From assembly GCA_902615325.1 (NCBI GenBank), contig CACMOJ010000013.1:1-45658 (forward strand): a stretch of 45,658 nucleotides of DNA. The letters run 5' to 3'. Of this stretch, positions 34,049 through 43,527 are shown piece by piece; the stretch's first letter is position 1, and each line of letters starts with the position of its first letter. The notes beneath the pieces were generated by a model. It worked only from the letters and a program-made list of their open reading frames with translations. It was not told where the DNA came from and searched no databases. The DNA comes from an uncultured SAR116 cluster alpha proteobacterium (GTDB lineage Bacteria > Pseudomonadota > Alphaproteobacteria > Puniceispirillales > Marisalimonadaceae). The translations under genes and the position numbers were made by a program.

Positions 34049-34966
34049 ATGATAAATATTATTTATAAATCAATTAATAATTTACCACTTTCTGTGATTG
34101 CAATTTTATTTATGATTGTATCTGGAATGTTTGCGGCATCCATGCATTGTCTCATTAGAGTAGCTGCACTTGAAAGTCATCCATTTCAAATAGCTTTTTT
34201 TAGGACTTTGTTTGTTTTGATTATATTTCTCCCTGTTGTTATGAAGGAAGGGTTTAAATCACTTAATGTAGTAAATAAAAAGCTTCAATTTTCAAGAGCT
34301 ATTATTGGAAGTGGTGCAATGTGTTGTATGTTTTACGGTATATCCATTACAGAACTTTCAAAAGCTACAGCACTCATGTTTACTGTACCAATTTTTTCAA
34401 CTATTTTAGCTATTTTATTTTTTAAAGAGCAGGTTGGTATCAGAAGATGGACGGCTATGATAGTTGGTTTCATGGGCGCTATAATTGTCATTCGACCCGA
34501 CATTCAGTTAGGTCTTGGTCCTTTATTAATTTTATGTGGTTCATTTATATGGTCAATGTCTTTATTAATAGCAAAAAAATTAACTAAAACTGAAAGTAAT
34601 ATAAGTATGACTTTTTGGCAGGCAGCTGGATTAATTCCTGCTACTTTAATAGTAGCAATACCATTTTGGTCTACTCCTAATTTAGAACAATTATTTTTAT
34701 TTCTCTTAGTTGCATTAACTGGAACAATGACACATTATTGTTTAAATGCAGCTTTAGCAAAAGCTGATATTTCTTCACTTCTTCCTTTAGATTACTTGCG
34801 ATTAATCTGGTCAGTATCCTTAGGATTTATATTTTTTAATGAGGTACCTTTAATTACAATTTGGATTGGATCAGCAATAATAATTTTATCAACTTCTTAT
34901 ATAGCTTATAGGCAAATGAAAAAATCCAAACATCCCCTAATAAACGAATTAAACTCAAACTTATAG
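34049..34966 (+). CDS. EamA/DMT-family transporter
   Basis: A 305-aa membrane protein with ten predicted TM segments arranged as two EamA repeats (first: SGMFAASMHCLIRVAAL... IIVIRPDIQ; second: ILCGSFIWSMSLLIAKKL... FIFFNEVPLITIWIGSAII). Such proteins export or import metabolites such as amino acids. Substrate unknown. It converges on the SDR gene with a 4-bp gap. Confidence 0.88.
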   Translation: MINIIYKSINNLPLSVIAILFMIVSGMFAASMHCLIRVAALESHPFQIAFFRTLFVLIIFLPVVMKEGFKSLNVVNKKLQFSRAIIGSGAMCCMFYGISITELSKATALMFTVPIFSTILAILFFKEQVGIRRWTAMIVGFMGAIIVIRPDIQLGLGPLLILCGSFIWSMSLLIAKKLTKTESNISMTFWQAAGLIPATLIVAIPFWSTPNLEQLFLFLLVALTGTMTHYCLNAALAKADISSLLPLDYLRLIWSVSLGFIFFNEVPLITIWIGSAIIILSTSYIAYRQMKKSKHPLINELNSNL

Positions 34967-34970
34967 AGGT

Positions 34971-35705
34971 TTATCTTCCTCCAGATATCCTTACAATTGT
35001 ACCGCACACATAACTTGATTTTTCACTTAACAACCACATCACAGTGTCTGCAACTTCTCTTGCTAATCCAACACGACCTAGAGGAACACTTGGCATTAGT
35101 CTTTCTACTCTCAATGCATCACCAGCCTTTGCATGAATATCAGTAGCAATTAATCCAGGCGCAACCGCATTTACTCTTATTCCATAAACACCCAACTCTT
35201 TTGCCATTCCATACGTTAAGGAATCAACAGCTCCTTTTGACATTGCATAATGGACTAGCTCCCCAGCTCCCCCAATATCAGCAGCTATAGATGTCATATT
35301 TACAATATTACCTTTTTTTTGCTTAATCATAATTTTAGAACTTTCTTGAGCAACATTAAATGCACCAATAACATTTGTATCTATTAACGATTTAAAATCT
35401 TTGGGATCTAATTCATGAATTCTAGAGACTGGACCAGTCGTGCCCGCATTATTAAAAACACCATCTAGGGATCCTGCAGTATCAACAAAATTTTCAAACA
35501 TATCTTTTACGGCACTATGGTTGGATACGTCACATTTTAATATTACTCCTTCACCATCTAACTCTTTTACTTCAGATAATGTTTCTTCTGCAGCTTTGTC
35601 GTTAGAATTATAATTTATACCAATAAACATACCTTTTTTTGCAGCTTCAAGAGCTGTAGCTTTCCCTATACCTTGACTTCCTCCTGTAATTAATAAATTT
35701 TTCAT
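34971..35705 (-). CDS. short-chain dehydrogenase/reductase
   Basis: A 244-aa classical SDR. The cofactor motif is TGGSQGIGKA; NNAGTTG, the catalytic Ser in MTSIAADI, Tyr and Lys in YAMSKGA, and PGLIATDIH are all present, so it should be active. FabG-like reductases of this type act on many ketones or alcohols. It lies 19 bp after the D-2-hydroxyacid dehydrogenase gene on the same strand. Confidence 0.88.
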   Translation of the reverse strand: MKNLLITGGSQGIGKATALEAAKKGMFIGINYNSNDKAAEETLSEVKELDGEGVILKCDVSNHSAVKDMFENFVDTAGSLDGVFNNAGTTGPVSRIHELDPKDFKSLIDTNVIGAFNVAQESSKIMIKQKKGNIVNMTSIAADIGGAGELVHYAMSKGAVDSLTYGMAKELGVYGIRVNAVAPGLIATDIHAKAGDALRVERLMPSVPLGRVGLAREVADTVMWLLSEKSSYVCGTIVRISGGR

Positions 35706-35724
35706 GTATTCTCCTTTATTTTTT

Positions 35725-36744
35725 CTAAATTATTTTTGATAATTTTGACTTAAATAATGTAAGTATTTCTTCGTTCACAGGTCTTTCAGGAACGCCCCCA
35801 CTCAAAATATTTAATAACTGATTAGCTACAAATTCTGACATTTTTTTTCTACTGTCTACAGTAACCCCAGCCATATGAGGTGTAGCAACAACATTTTGCA
35901 TTTTTAATAGTTTATGATCAGGATTAGGTGGTTCCTTTTCCCAAACATCCAAACCTGCCCCAGATAGATGTCCATTATTTAAAAAAGTTTCTAAATCGTC
36001 TTCATTATGAATAGAACCTCTTGAAGTTGTAATAAAAAGACTGCCCTTTTTCATTTTTGAATAAAAATTTTTATCAATAGAATTATGGGTTTCTTTTGTT
36101 AGTGGAATATGAACTGAAACTATGTCACTTTTAAAAAGCAATTCATCTAAGTTTGTTTTTTTTGCATTGAATTTGAAAAATCGTTCATTAGTGATATAAG
36201 GATCATAAGCAAGGATGTCGCAATTAAATCCATTTTGACAAATTTCTGCTACCCTGGCTCCCGTATTCCCAAGACCTATTAGTCCAACTGTTTTTTTAAA
36301 TAAATTCCTACCGATAAAATCTTCTCTTGCTCCACTCCACCCTTTTCTTAACAAGAGATCAGTTTCAGTTACCCTTTTTAACAAATCAAGCATTAGTGCT
36401 ACAGCGTGTTCAGCAACCGCCTCGGCATTCCCACCAGTTTGATTAACTACAAGAACACCTCTTTTAGTACATGCTTCTACATCTATAGTGTCATATCCAG
36501 CACCTCCCGATGAGACTAAAATTAAATTTGGTGTTTTTGATAAAAATTCTTCATTAACGTGAAAAATTTTTGGTACTTCATCACGAGCAGCTGAAACTTG
36601 AAAAGCATGAGCTGTTTCCAATTCTTTGAAAGAATGTTCAATATTATTACTTTCAATTTTTACAACTTCTATTTTATTTTGATTTTCTAAAATTGATAAA
36701 CCTTCTTGAGCAGGTAAATTATCTAAATATACAATTTTCACCAT
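35725..36744 (-). CDS. D-2-hydroxyacid dehydrogenase
   Basis: A 339-aa NAD-dependent dehydrogenase. Its cofactor motif is VGLIGLGNTGARVA, the catalytic Arg is in TTSRGSIH, the Glu in LDVWEKEPP and the His in TPHMAGVT. It reduces a 2-keto acid or oxidises the D-2-hydroxy acid; phosphoglycerate dehydrogenase-like proteins share this layout. The gene is divergent from ridA across 98 bp and precedes the SDR. Confidence 0.9.
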   Translation of the reverse strand: MVKIVYLDNLPAQEGLSILENQNKIEVVKIESNNIEHSFKELETAHAFQVSAARDEVPKIFHVNEEFLSKTPNLILVSSGGAGYDTIDVEACTKRGVLVVNQTGGNAEAVAEHAVALMLDLLKRVTETDLLLRKGWSGAREDFIGRNLFKKTVGLIGLGNTGARVAEICQNGFNCDILAYDPYITNERFFKFNAKKTNLDELLFKSDIVSVHIPLTKETHNSIDKNFYSKMKKGSLFITTSRGSIHNEDDLETFLNNGHLSGAGLDVWEKEPPNPDHKLLKMQNVVATPHMAGVTVDSRKKMSEFVANQLLNILSGGVPERPVNEEILTLFKSKLSKII

Positions 36745-36842
36745 TTTATTTATCTGTTTTTATTTTCTTAAGAAATTTATTGTTAAAGTTAGTCTTTATA
36801 ATATACGGTTAATAATCAATATTTTTTTTAGTTTTAAAATTT

Positions 36843-37220
36843 ATGATCAAAAGAATTCAAATACCTGATATTTTACAACCAGTAAGTCACTATTGTCATG
36901 TTGTGGAATCAAATAACATAATTTGGATATCAGGTTTAGTTGGAATGAATTATGATAATTCAATTCCAGAAAATACAAAAGATCAATTTGATATTGCAAT
37001 GAGAGATTTTGATACTTGTTTAAAAGCTGCTGGCGGAGATTTTTCATCTGTTACAAAGGTCAGAGTTTTTTTAACTAATATAAATGATAGAAAAATTATT
37101 AATCCAAAAAGAATTGAATATTTTGGGGAACATAAACCTGCTTCTACTTTATTAGAAGTAAGTGCTTTAGTAGATCCTAGAATGAAAGTTGAAATTGAGG
37201 CCGAGGCAATAAAACTTTAA
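36843..37220 (+). CDS. RidA-family protein
   Basis: A 125-aa trimeric RidA/YjgF-family enamine deaminase relative. Family features seen: VESNNIIWISGLVG, DQFDIAMRDFDTCLKAAGGDFSSVTKVRVFLTN, and ASTLLEVSALVDPRMKVEIEAEA with the Arg that binds carboxylate in active members (DPRMKVEIEA). It overlaps the amidase gene by one base, so the two act together, perhaps in breakdown of an amide-nitrogen compound. Confidence 0.88.
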   Translation: MIKRIQIPDILQPVSHYCHVVESNNIIWISGLVGMNYDNSIPENTKDQFDIAMRDFDTCLKAAGGDFSSVTKVRVFLTNINDRKIINPKRIEYFGEHKPASTLLEVSALVDPRMKVEIEAEAIKL

Positions 37221-38527
37221 TGAACTTAACAAATTTAAATGCGTTTGAAATTTTAAAGTTATTTAACTCCAATAAAATCAGTGCCGTTGAATATGTTTCT
37301 GAGTTACTGAGCCACATAAAATTAAGAGAGCCAAATGTTGAAGCATGGGCTTTTTTAAATGAAGATTTAGTTAAATCTCAAGCAAAAAAAATTGATGAAA
37401 AAAGATCAAAGAATTTACAAAAACCTTTTTCCGGTATTCCTATAGGAATAAAAGACATTATTGATACTAAAGACTTTCCAACAGAAAATGGTTCAAAAAC
37501 TTGTGTAGGTAGAAAACCCAAAGAAGATGCTCACCTTGTAAAATTATTACGAGAAAATGACATCATTATATTTGGTAAATGCGTTACAACTGAATTTGCA
37601 TTATCAGCTCCAGGAAAAACAAAAAACCCAAATGACCTTGAATGTACACCTGGTGGTTCTTCATCTGGATCAGCTGCCGCTGTAGCCGACAAAATGATAC
37701 CAACATCAATTGGAACTCAAACTGGAGGATCAGTTTTAAGACCTGCTTCATTTAATGGAATAATTGGTTTTAAGCCAACTTTTGGATCTATTTCAAGATC
37801 AGGTATTTCTCCAATTTCTTACCGATTAGATCATCCAGGTGTTTATGCAAGATGTATCGAGGATATAAGAATTATTTCTAATTTAATCATTTCATATGAT
37901 GAAAATGATTATGACATGATAAAAAATTTGTCTTTAAAAGAAAATATTATTGAAAAATCTGATTATAAATTTGCTTTTGTAAAAGGACCTGCATGGCCTA
38001 AAGGTGATGAAGATATGAAGGAAAACTTTGAAGAATTTATAAGCAAAAGCAAATTGAATATTACTGAAATAACTTTACCTGAATCTTTTGATAATGCTCT
38101 TCAGAATCATGAGATAATAATGAATGGTGGAATATATTCATCTCTAAAAAAAGTTTATAAGGAAGATAAAGAAAACCTTCACCCTTACACAATTAATAGA
38201 ATTGAAAATGGACTTAATCTCAATGCTTCAGATTATGTTGATTCTATTGAGAGTGTGAAAAAAATGAAGTTTGATTTAAATGCAATTTTCAAAAACTTTG
38301 ACGCAATTATTACTCCAGCAGCTCCTGGTGAAGCACCAAGAGACCTCTCGACAACTGGCAATGCTATGTTTAATGGATATTGGACTATGATGGGTGTTCC
38401 TGGGATAAGTTTACCTTTATTAAAAGGGAAGAACTCACTGCCGATAGGCGTCCAAGTTATCACTTCGTGGAAGAAAGATAATTTACTTCTTAATATTTCG
38501 GATATTATACTAAAAGATTATCAATAA
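37220..38527 (+). CDS. amidase-signature family enzyme
   Basis: A 435-aa amidase with the Ser-cisSer-Lys arrangement: Lys in PIGIKDIIDT and the Gly/Ser-rich run TPGGSSSGSAAAVA followed by GTQTGGSVLRPASFNG. It hydrolyses a carboxamide; it is shorter than GatA and not linked to gatB or gatC here, so it is probably catabolic. It is coupled to ridA by a one-base overlap and converges on terC. Confidence 0.88.
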   Translation: MNLTNLNAFEILKLFNSNKISAVEYVSELLSHIKLREPNVEAWAFLNEDLVKSQAKKIDEKRSKNLQKPFSGIPIGIKDIIDTKDFPTENGSKTCVGRKPKEDAHLVKLLRENDIIIFGKCVTTEFALSAPGKTKNPNDLECTPGGSSSGSAAAVADKMIPTSIGTQTGGSVLRPASFNGIIGFKPTFGSISRSGISPISYRLDHPGVYARCIEDIRIISNLIISYDENDYDMIKNLSLKENIIEKSDYKFAFVKGPAWPKGDEDMKENFEEFISKSKLNITEITLPESFDNALQNHEIIMNGGIYSSLKKVYKEDKENLHPYTINRIENGLNLNASDYVDSIESVKKMKFDLNAIFKNFDAIITPAAPGEAPRDLSTTGNAMFNGYWTMMGVPGISLPLLKGKNSLPIGVQVITSWKKDNLLLNISDIILKDYQ

Positions 38528-38536
38528 CTTAACTAA

Positions 38537-39148
38537 TTAAAAACTGACATAGGGCTTTATTTGTAAATAACCATCGATTGCCATTTCAGTTGACAGATAT
38601 ATCAAAAATAATAATCCAACATATGATGACCATTTAAATTTTGTTAATAACCTAACAATAGCAGATGCAAAAATTGCAATTAACAAAATTGAAAACCCAA
38701 TTCCAAACATTAATAAATAAGTTTGATCTCTAGCAATTGCTGTGACAGCAATAACATTGTCTAAGGACATTGATATATCAGCTATTGTAATTGTAATTAA
38801 AGCGTTTTTCATGCTTTTACCTTTAACCTTTTCAGTAACATCCTCTTTATTTTTTTCATCACTTTTTGAAAATTCCTTTATGTCTTGATAAAATTTAAAA
38901 CAAACCCAATACAGTAATAAAGCTCCTACAAGAAGCAAACCTGGAATTGTTATTAAATAAGATGCTACTAATGCAAATAAAATACGGAGTATAGCTGCAG
39001 CAAGAAGTCCAAAGAAAATAATCTTTTTTCTATCTTTTTCTGCAAATGAAGCAGCAGCCATACCAATTATTAAAGCATTGTCACCCGATAAAACAATATC
39101 TGCTAAAACAATTTGTGAAATATCTAAAATAAAATCAATCACAAGCAT
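38537..39148 (-). CDS. TerC-family membrane protein
   Basis: A 203-aa integral membrane protein with about seven TM segments and the two TerC acidic motifs, ADIVLSGDNALIIG and ADISMSLDNVIAVT. The family includes YjbE/YkoY manganese exporters and tellurium-resistance proteins; a metal-efflux role is the best guess. It stands alone, with a 148-bp divergent spacer to the GMC oxidoreductase gene. Confidence 0.87.
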   Translation of the reverse strand: MLVIDFILDISQIVLADIVLSGDNALIIGMAAASFAEKDRKKIIFFGLLAAAILRILFALVASYLITIPGLLLVGALLLYWVCFKFYQDIKEFSKSDEKNKEDVTEKVKGKSMKNALITITIADISMSLDNVIAVTAIARDQTYLLMFGIGFSILLIAIFASAIVRLLTKFKWSSYVGLLFLIYLSTEMAIDGYLQIKPYVSF

Positions 39149-39296
39149 GACGTTACAATAATTTAAATCTTTTTAACATTAGTATTTGTATTTAAATTAT
39201 ATTTTTACTAGTTTCTTAATAGTGTAGATGTGCGCAAAAATTTACTTAACTTGATTATATTATTAATCAATTATTATAATTTTTATTGGAGAACTT

Positions 39297-40895
39297 ATGT
39301 CAAATCGGTTTGATTACATTGTTGTAGGTGCTGGGTCTGCCGGATGTGCTGTAGCTAACAGATTATCTTTTGATAAAAATAAAACTGTGCTTTTATTAGA
39401 AGCAGGAAAATCTAGTCATCCTCTTTCTAGAATTCCAGTTAGTTTTGCATTATTGATTGATCATCCCACTGCAAATTGGAGATATAGATCTCATGCTGAT
39501 GAAAAAACATCAAACAGAAACATCCCAATTCCAAGAGGTAAATTAGTTGGTGGATCAAGCGCGATTAATGGTCTAGTTTATGTACGCGGTCAAAACTTAG
39601 ACTATGATATATGGGCTCAAATGGGAAACAAAGGATGGTCATCAGAAGAAGTATTTCCATTTTTTAAAAAGTTAGAAAATTATGTCAATCCTTGTGAAGA
39701 TTTAAGAGGGAAGAAAGGCTTGGTTAATATTTCTCAAGTTACTGATCGAAATCCAATATATGAAGCTATGTTCGAAGCAGGTAAAAAATTAAATATACCA
39801 TTTAACGAGGATTACAATTCAGGCGATCAAGAAGGGTTTGCTTACACACAAACAACTATATTTAAAGGTAAAAGAATGAGCGCTAAAGTTGCTTATATTG
39901 ATCCTATAAAAAATAGAAAGAATTTAAATATTTTAACTGAAAGCCTTGTAAGTAAAATAATTTTTGAAAACAAAAAAGCTATTGGAATTGAAATATTAAG
40001 AAAAGGTAAAAATGAAAAATATTTTTGTAACGATGAAATTATATTATCTGGTGGAGCAATAAATTCACCTCAAATTTTAGAACTTTCTGGAGTTGGCAGA
40101 CCAGAAATTTTAAAACGAAACAATGTTGAAGTTATTCACGAATTACAAGGTGTAGGTGAGAATTTAATGGATCATCTAGGGCCAAGATTAGTTTATAGAG
40201 TGAAAAAACCAGGTCTTTCATATAATGAAAAAGCAAGAGGATTAGGTTTAATAAAACAAGCTCTGAATTATGCCTTTAAACAAGATGGATTTTTAAACTT
40301 ACCATCTGCACCTGTTTTAGGTTTTTTTAAGACAAGACCTGAGTTAGCATCTCCTGATATTCAAGTTCATTTTATTCCATATAGAGTTGTACTAGATAAT
40401 GGAAAAAGAACATTAGGAAAAGATCCTGGTATTACTTGTACGGTAAATCAAAATAGACCTGAAAGCAGAGGTAATATTCATATTAAATCTAATAATCCTC
40501 AAGAGCATCCAGAAATAAATTGTAATTTTCTTGATAATCCACTTGATAGGGAAACTTTAGTAGATGGAGTAAAACTTATTCGTAAAATTATGGGATCTGA
40601 AGAGGTTCAGAATTATTGTGGAGAAGAATTACAACCCGGCGATAATTTTTCTTCTGATAAAGATATTCTTCAATTTATTAGAGATAAAGCAGAAACTCTT
40701 TATCACCCATCTGGCACCTGTAAAATGGGACAGGATAAATTTTCTGTGGTGGATGAAAAATTAAAAGTTAAAGGTTTAGAAAATTTAAGAGTTGCAGATG
40801 CTTCAATCATGCCTACTTTAATTTCTGGTAACACCAACGGTCCATGCATGATGATTGGAGAGAGATGTGCTGAATTTATTATTAATGATAATTAG
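39297..40895 (+). CDS. GMC-family oxidoreductase (choline dehydrogenase-like)
   Basis: A 532-aa FAD enzyme. Visible features are the FAD motif VVGAGSAGCAVANRL, LLLEAGKSS, GMC signature 1 (PRGKLVGGSSAINGLVYVRG), signature 2 (GGAINSPQILELSGVG), and the C-terminal active-site region TLYHPSGTCKMG with NTNGPCMMIGERCA. These enzymes oxidise alcohols such as choline and pass electrons to the respiratory chain. A TGGAGA ribosome site precedes the ATG. The methyltransferase gene follows after 8 bp. Confidence 0.9.
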   Translation: MSNRFDYIVVGAGSAGCAVANRLSFDKNKTVLLLEAGKSSHPLSRIPVSFALLIDHPTANWRYRSHADEKTSNRNIPIPRGKLVGGSSAINGLVYVRGQNLDYDIWAQMGNKGWSSEEVFPFFKKLENYVNPCEDLRGKKGLVNISQVTDRNPIYEAMFEAGKKLNIPFNEDYNSGDQEGFAYTQTTIFKGKRMSAKVAYIDPIKNRKNLNILTESLVSKIIFENKKAIGIEILRKGKNEKYFCNDEIILSGGAINSPQILELSGVGRPEILKRNNVEVIHELQGVGENLMDHLGPRLVYRVKKPGLSYNEKARGLGLIKQALNYAFKQDGFLNLPSAPVLGFFKTRPELASPDIQVHFIPYRVVLDNGKRTLGKDPGITCTVNQNRPESRGNIHIKSNNPQEHPEINCNFLDNPLDRETLVDGVKLIRKIMGSEEVQNYCGEELQPGDNFSSDKDILQFIRDKAETLYHPSGTCKMGQDKFSVVDEKLKVKGLENLRVADASIMPTLISGNTNGPCMMIGERCAEFIINDN

Positions 40896-40903
40896 AGATT
40901 TTT

Positions 40904-41716
40904 ATGAATTTTGAAGAATTTTGGACAAGAGGAGATGTGCATGAAAGAGTAAAAATTGCTCTTAAAGAAGCTAACCTTTTAGAAAAAAAATTAGAGATTG
41001 AAGATTTATTCCCTTTAGATCAATATCACGCAAGAGGAATAGCGGCAACAATTGAGCTAGCTGATAAACTTAATTTTTCCAAAAATTCAACAATCATTGA
41101 CATAGGATGTGGCTTAGGTGGTCCCGCAAGATATTTCTCAAAAAGGTTCAATTGCAATGTGTATGGAATTGATATAACTGAAGCTTTTATAGAAATAGGT
41201 AATTATTTCAATAAACTTACACACATTGATCACCAAGTTACACTTTTAAAAGGCGATGGAGAATACTTACCCTATCAAACTGAGTTTTTTGATGGCGCTG
41301 TGTCTCAACATGTAACTATGAATATTGAAAATAGAGAACAATTTTTTAATGAAGCTTTCCGTGTTTTAAAAAAAGGAGCTATTTTTGGTTTTAGTGAGCA
41401 TGGTCTAGGAACTAAAGGTAGTCCAATTTTTCCTTTGCCTTGGGCAGATAATGAAGATATGAGTTTCCTAAAAACCCCCGAATATACAAAAAGTCTTTTG
41501 AAAAAAATAGGCTTTAAAAATATAAAAATTATTAGTACAGGAGAAAAATATATATCTGGATATAATTCACTTTTAAAAAAGGGCCAATCTAATGAAAAGC
41601 CTACTTTGGGAATACACGTGATTGGTGGTGATTCTATGTTAGAACGTTCTAAAAATTCAATGCAATCCATAATTGAAAATAGAACATACCCATTTGAAAT
41701 TATATGTAACAGATAA
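40904..41716 (+). CDS. SAM-dependent methyltransferase
   Basis: A 270-aa class I methyltransferase. The SAM motif is IIDIGCGLGGPARYF, with the acidic end of strand 2 in VYGIDITEAF and the motif GDGEYLPYQTEFFDGAVSQHVTMNI. The layout resembles small-molecule N- or C-methyltransferases of the glycine/sarcosine or sterol type. Coupled closely to the GMC oxidoreductase and to a small lipoprotein gene (5 bp), which hints at a shared pathway; its substrate is unknown. Confidence 0.87.
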   Translation: MNFEEFWTRGDVHERVKIALKEANLLEKKLEIEDLFPLDQYHARGIAATIELADKLNFSKNSTIIDIGCGLGGPARYFSKRFNCNVYGIDITEAFIEIGNYFNKLTHIDHQVTLLKGDGEYLPYQTEFFDGAVSQHVTMNIENREQFFNEAFRVLKKGAIFGFSEHGLGTKGSPIFPLPWADNEDMSFLKTPEYTKSLLKKIGFKNIKIISTGEKYISGYNSLLKKGQSNEKPTLGIHVIGGDSMLERSKNSMQSIIENRTYPFEIICNR

Positions 41717-41721
41717 CAAGT

Positions 41722-41922
41722 ATGTATATAAAAAATTTAATATTATTGATAAGTCTTTTTTTTATTTTCAATTGCTCTAAAAATATCAGAGAAATTGAAA
41801 GAGCTTGGAAAAAAAGTTGTATTAATGAATATAAACATACTGAAGGAAGTATTGATTATAAAAATTGTATGATTATTCAAGAAGAAAATTTTTTAGAAAC
41901 AATTAAATCAATTGAGTCTTAA
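41722..41922 (+). CDS. small lipoprotein
   Basis: A 66-aa product with a hydrophobic leader ending in FIFNC, a lipobox-like site (Cys19 or so), then a short charged helical domain with two further Cys that could pair. No family known. It follows the methyltransferase gene by 5 bp and converges on alaX. Confidence 0.55.
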   Translation: MYIKNLILLISLFFIFNCSKNIREIERAWKKSCINEYKHTEGSIDYKNCMIIQEENFLETIKSIES

Positions 41923-41930
41923 CTTGAATA

Positions 41931-42626
41931 TTACAGGAAATCAACAATAACCCTTTTATTCATTCTACCTTTATTTTCAACTTTGATTTTTTTTACTTCT
42001 CTTATTTCACTTGTGTTATTAACATGCGTGCCGCCACAAGGTTGATAATCAACACCTTTTCCAATATCTATCATTCTAATTTCTCCTTTACCTCTAGGAG
42101 GTTGAACAGCCATTGTTCTTACCAAATCAGGTTTTTCATCGAGTTCAGTTTCAGATATACTAGAAATACTTACTTCGTAATTTTGTTTAATTAAGTTGTT
42201 TAATCCCTCTAATATTTCTTCTTTATTGGGTTTTGATTCTAAATCAAAATCAAGTCTACCTTTGTTTTCATTAATTTGACCTCCAGTTACTGGTGCAGAA
42301 ATTAATGAACATAAAAGGTGTAAAGTGGTATGAACCTGCATAATATTAAATCTTCTTTCCCAATCAATTTTACATTCTATTTCATCATCTACACTTAAAT
42401 TAGAAATGTTTTCTAATACGTGTATTATCTCATTATTTACGTACCTAGTATCCAGCACATCAATTTGTTCATTTCCTATTATAATTTTCCCTTTATCTCC
42501 TGGCTGTCCACCGGCTTCTGGATAAAAAATAGTTTGATCTAATATAATGCCATCATCTTCAATTTTTATTATTTTAGAATTACAAGATTTTAAATATGAG
42601 TCATTTCTAAACAGTTCTGAAGTCAT
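41931..42626 (-). CDS. alaX: AlaX alanyl-tRNA editing protein
   Basis: A free-standing editing domain that deacylates Ser-tRNA(Ala) or Gly-tRNA(Ala). The 231-aa product has the zinc ligands H99-x3-H103 (QVHTTLHLL) and C197/H201 (QPCGGTHVN), and EAGGQPGDKG near the N-terminus, as in the AlaRS editing domain. It is in the AlaX medium-length class. The next upstream gene is divergent after 89 bp. Confidence 0.92.
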   Translation of the reverse strand: MTSELFRNDSYLKSCNSKIIKIEDDGIILDQTIFYPEAGGQPGDKGKIIIGNEQIDVLDTRYVNNEIIHVLENISNLSVDDEIECKIDWERRFNIMQVHTTLHLLCSLISAPVTGGQINENKGRLDFDLESKPNKEEILEGLNNLIKQNYEVSISSISETELDEKPDLVRTMAVQPPRGKGEIRMIDIGKGVDYQPCGGTHVNNTSEIREVKKIKVENKGRMNKRVIVDFL

Positions 42627-42715
42627 TATTCACCTTAAATTGTATTTAATTTTTGAAATAATAATGTTATTAATAAAAAGATTTTTCAAATGTTATTTAA
42701 TTTAAAAGGATTTTT

Positions 42716-43423
42716 ATGAATATATCAGGAAAGAAAATTATTATTTTTGGGGGAACTTCAGGTATTGGAGAAGCAGCTACTAAAATTATGTCTGAAAAAG
42801 GTGCTGCAGAAATAATCGCAATTAGTAGAAATCCTGATAAAATGACTAATGTTCCTGAAAATGTAACTCTTGAAAAAATTGATGTTCTTGATGAAGAGGC
42901 TTTGAAATCCTTTTTTAAAAATCAAGGTGAATTTGATGTTTTAATAAATTGTGCTACTGGAGGCACAAGAGCTGTTGGACCTTTTCTTAAAATGGATTTA
43001 GAAGGATATAGAAGCTCATTTGCAAAACTATGGGGATATACAAATGTCGTTAGATATGGCACAGAGTATCTTGCAAATAATGGAAATATTGTTTTAGTCA
43101 GTGGATCGCCTGCAAGAAAGTGTAGACCAGGTCAAATAGCAATTTCATCAGTCGGTGGTGCCGTGGAGGCTTTTGCAAGAGGTATAGCTCCTGAAATTGC
43201 CCCTAAAAGAATTAATATTGTATCACCTGGTGTAATTGATACACCAATGAGTCCACTTACAGGTAATGAAAGAGAAGAATTTTATAAAAATGCAACACAA
43301 AATAATTTAATTCCAAGAGCCGGCACTTCTGAAGAAGTTGCAAAAGGTATAATATTTGCCATAGAAAATGAATTCATTACAGGAACAACTATAGATGTTG
43401 ATGGTGGATGGTTAACGTCTTAA
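42716..43423 (+). CDS. SDR-family protein lacking the catalytic Tyr and Lys
   Basis: A 235-aa SDR-like protein. The cofactor region GGTSGIGEAATKI and the closing FITGTTIDVDGGWL are typical. The YxxxK active-site motif is replaced by IxxxG (AISSVGGAVEAFARG), and the preceding Ser stays (LVSGSPA). The structure is otherwise intact (PGVIDTPMS), so it may be an SDR with altered chemistry or a binding protein. Substrate unknown. It stands alone between alaX and the cyclase gene. Confidence 0.82.
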   Translation: MNISGKKIIIFGGTSGIGEAATKIMSEKGAAEIIAISRNPDKMTNVPENVTLEKIDVLDEEALKSFFKNQGEFDVLINCATGGTRAVGPFLKMDLEGYRSSFAKLWGYTNVVRYGTEYLANNGNIVLVSGSPARKCRPGQIAISSVGGAVEAFARGIAPEIAPKRINIVSPGVIDTPMSPLTGNEREEFYKNATQNNLIPRAGTSEEVAKGIIFAIENEFITGTTIDVDGGWLTS

Positions 43424-43527
43424 ATCAATATTTTTAATTTTACCATTTACATTTGTTTTAGCAATTTGTTCGACTCAGTGGCAAAATATAATCATATATT
43501 TAAGAGTTTTTTACCTTGTTGCTGTTT

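Noticed and set aside
41305-41670. 121-codon minus-strand frame inside the methyltransferase gene
   Set aside because: Wholly antisense to a recognised methyltransferase; no start signal or domain.
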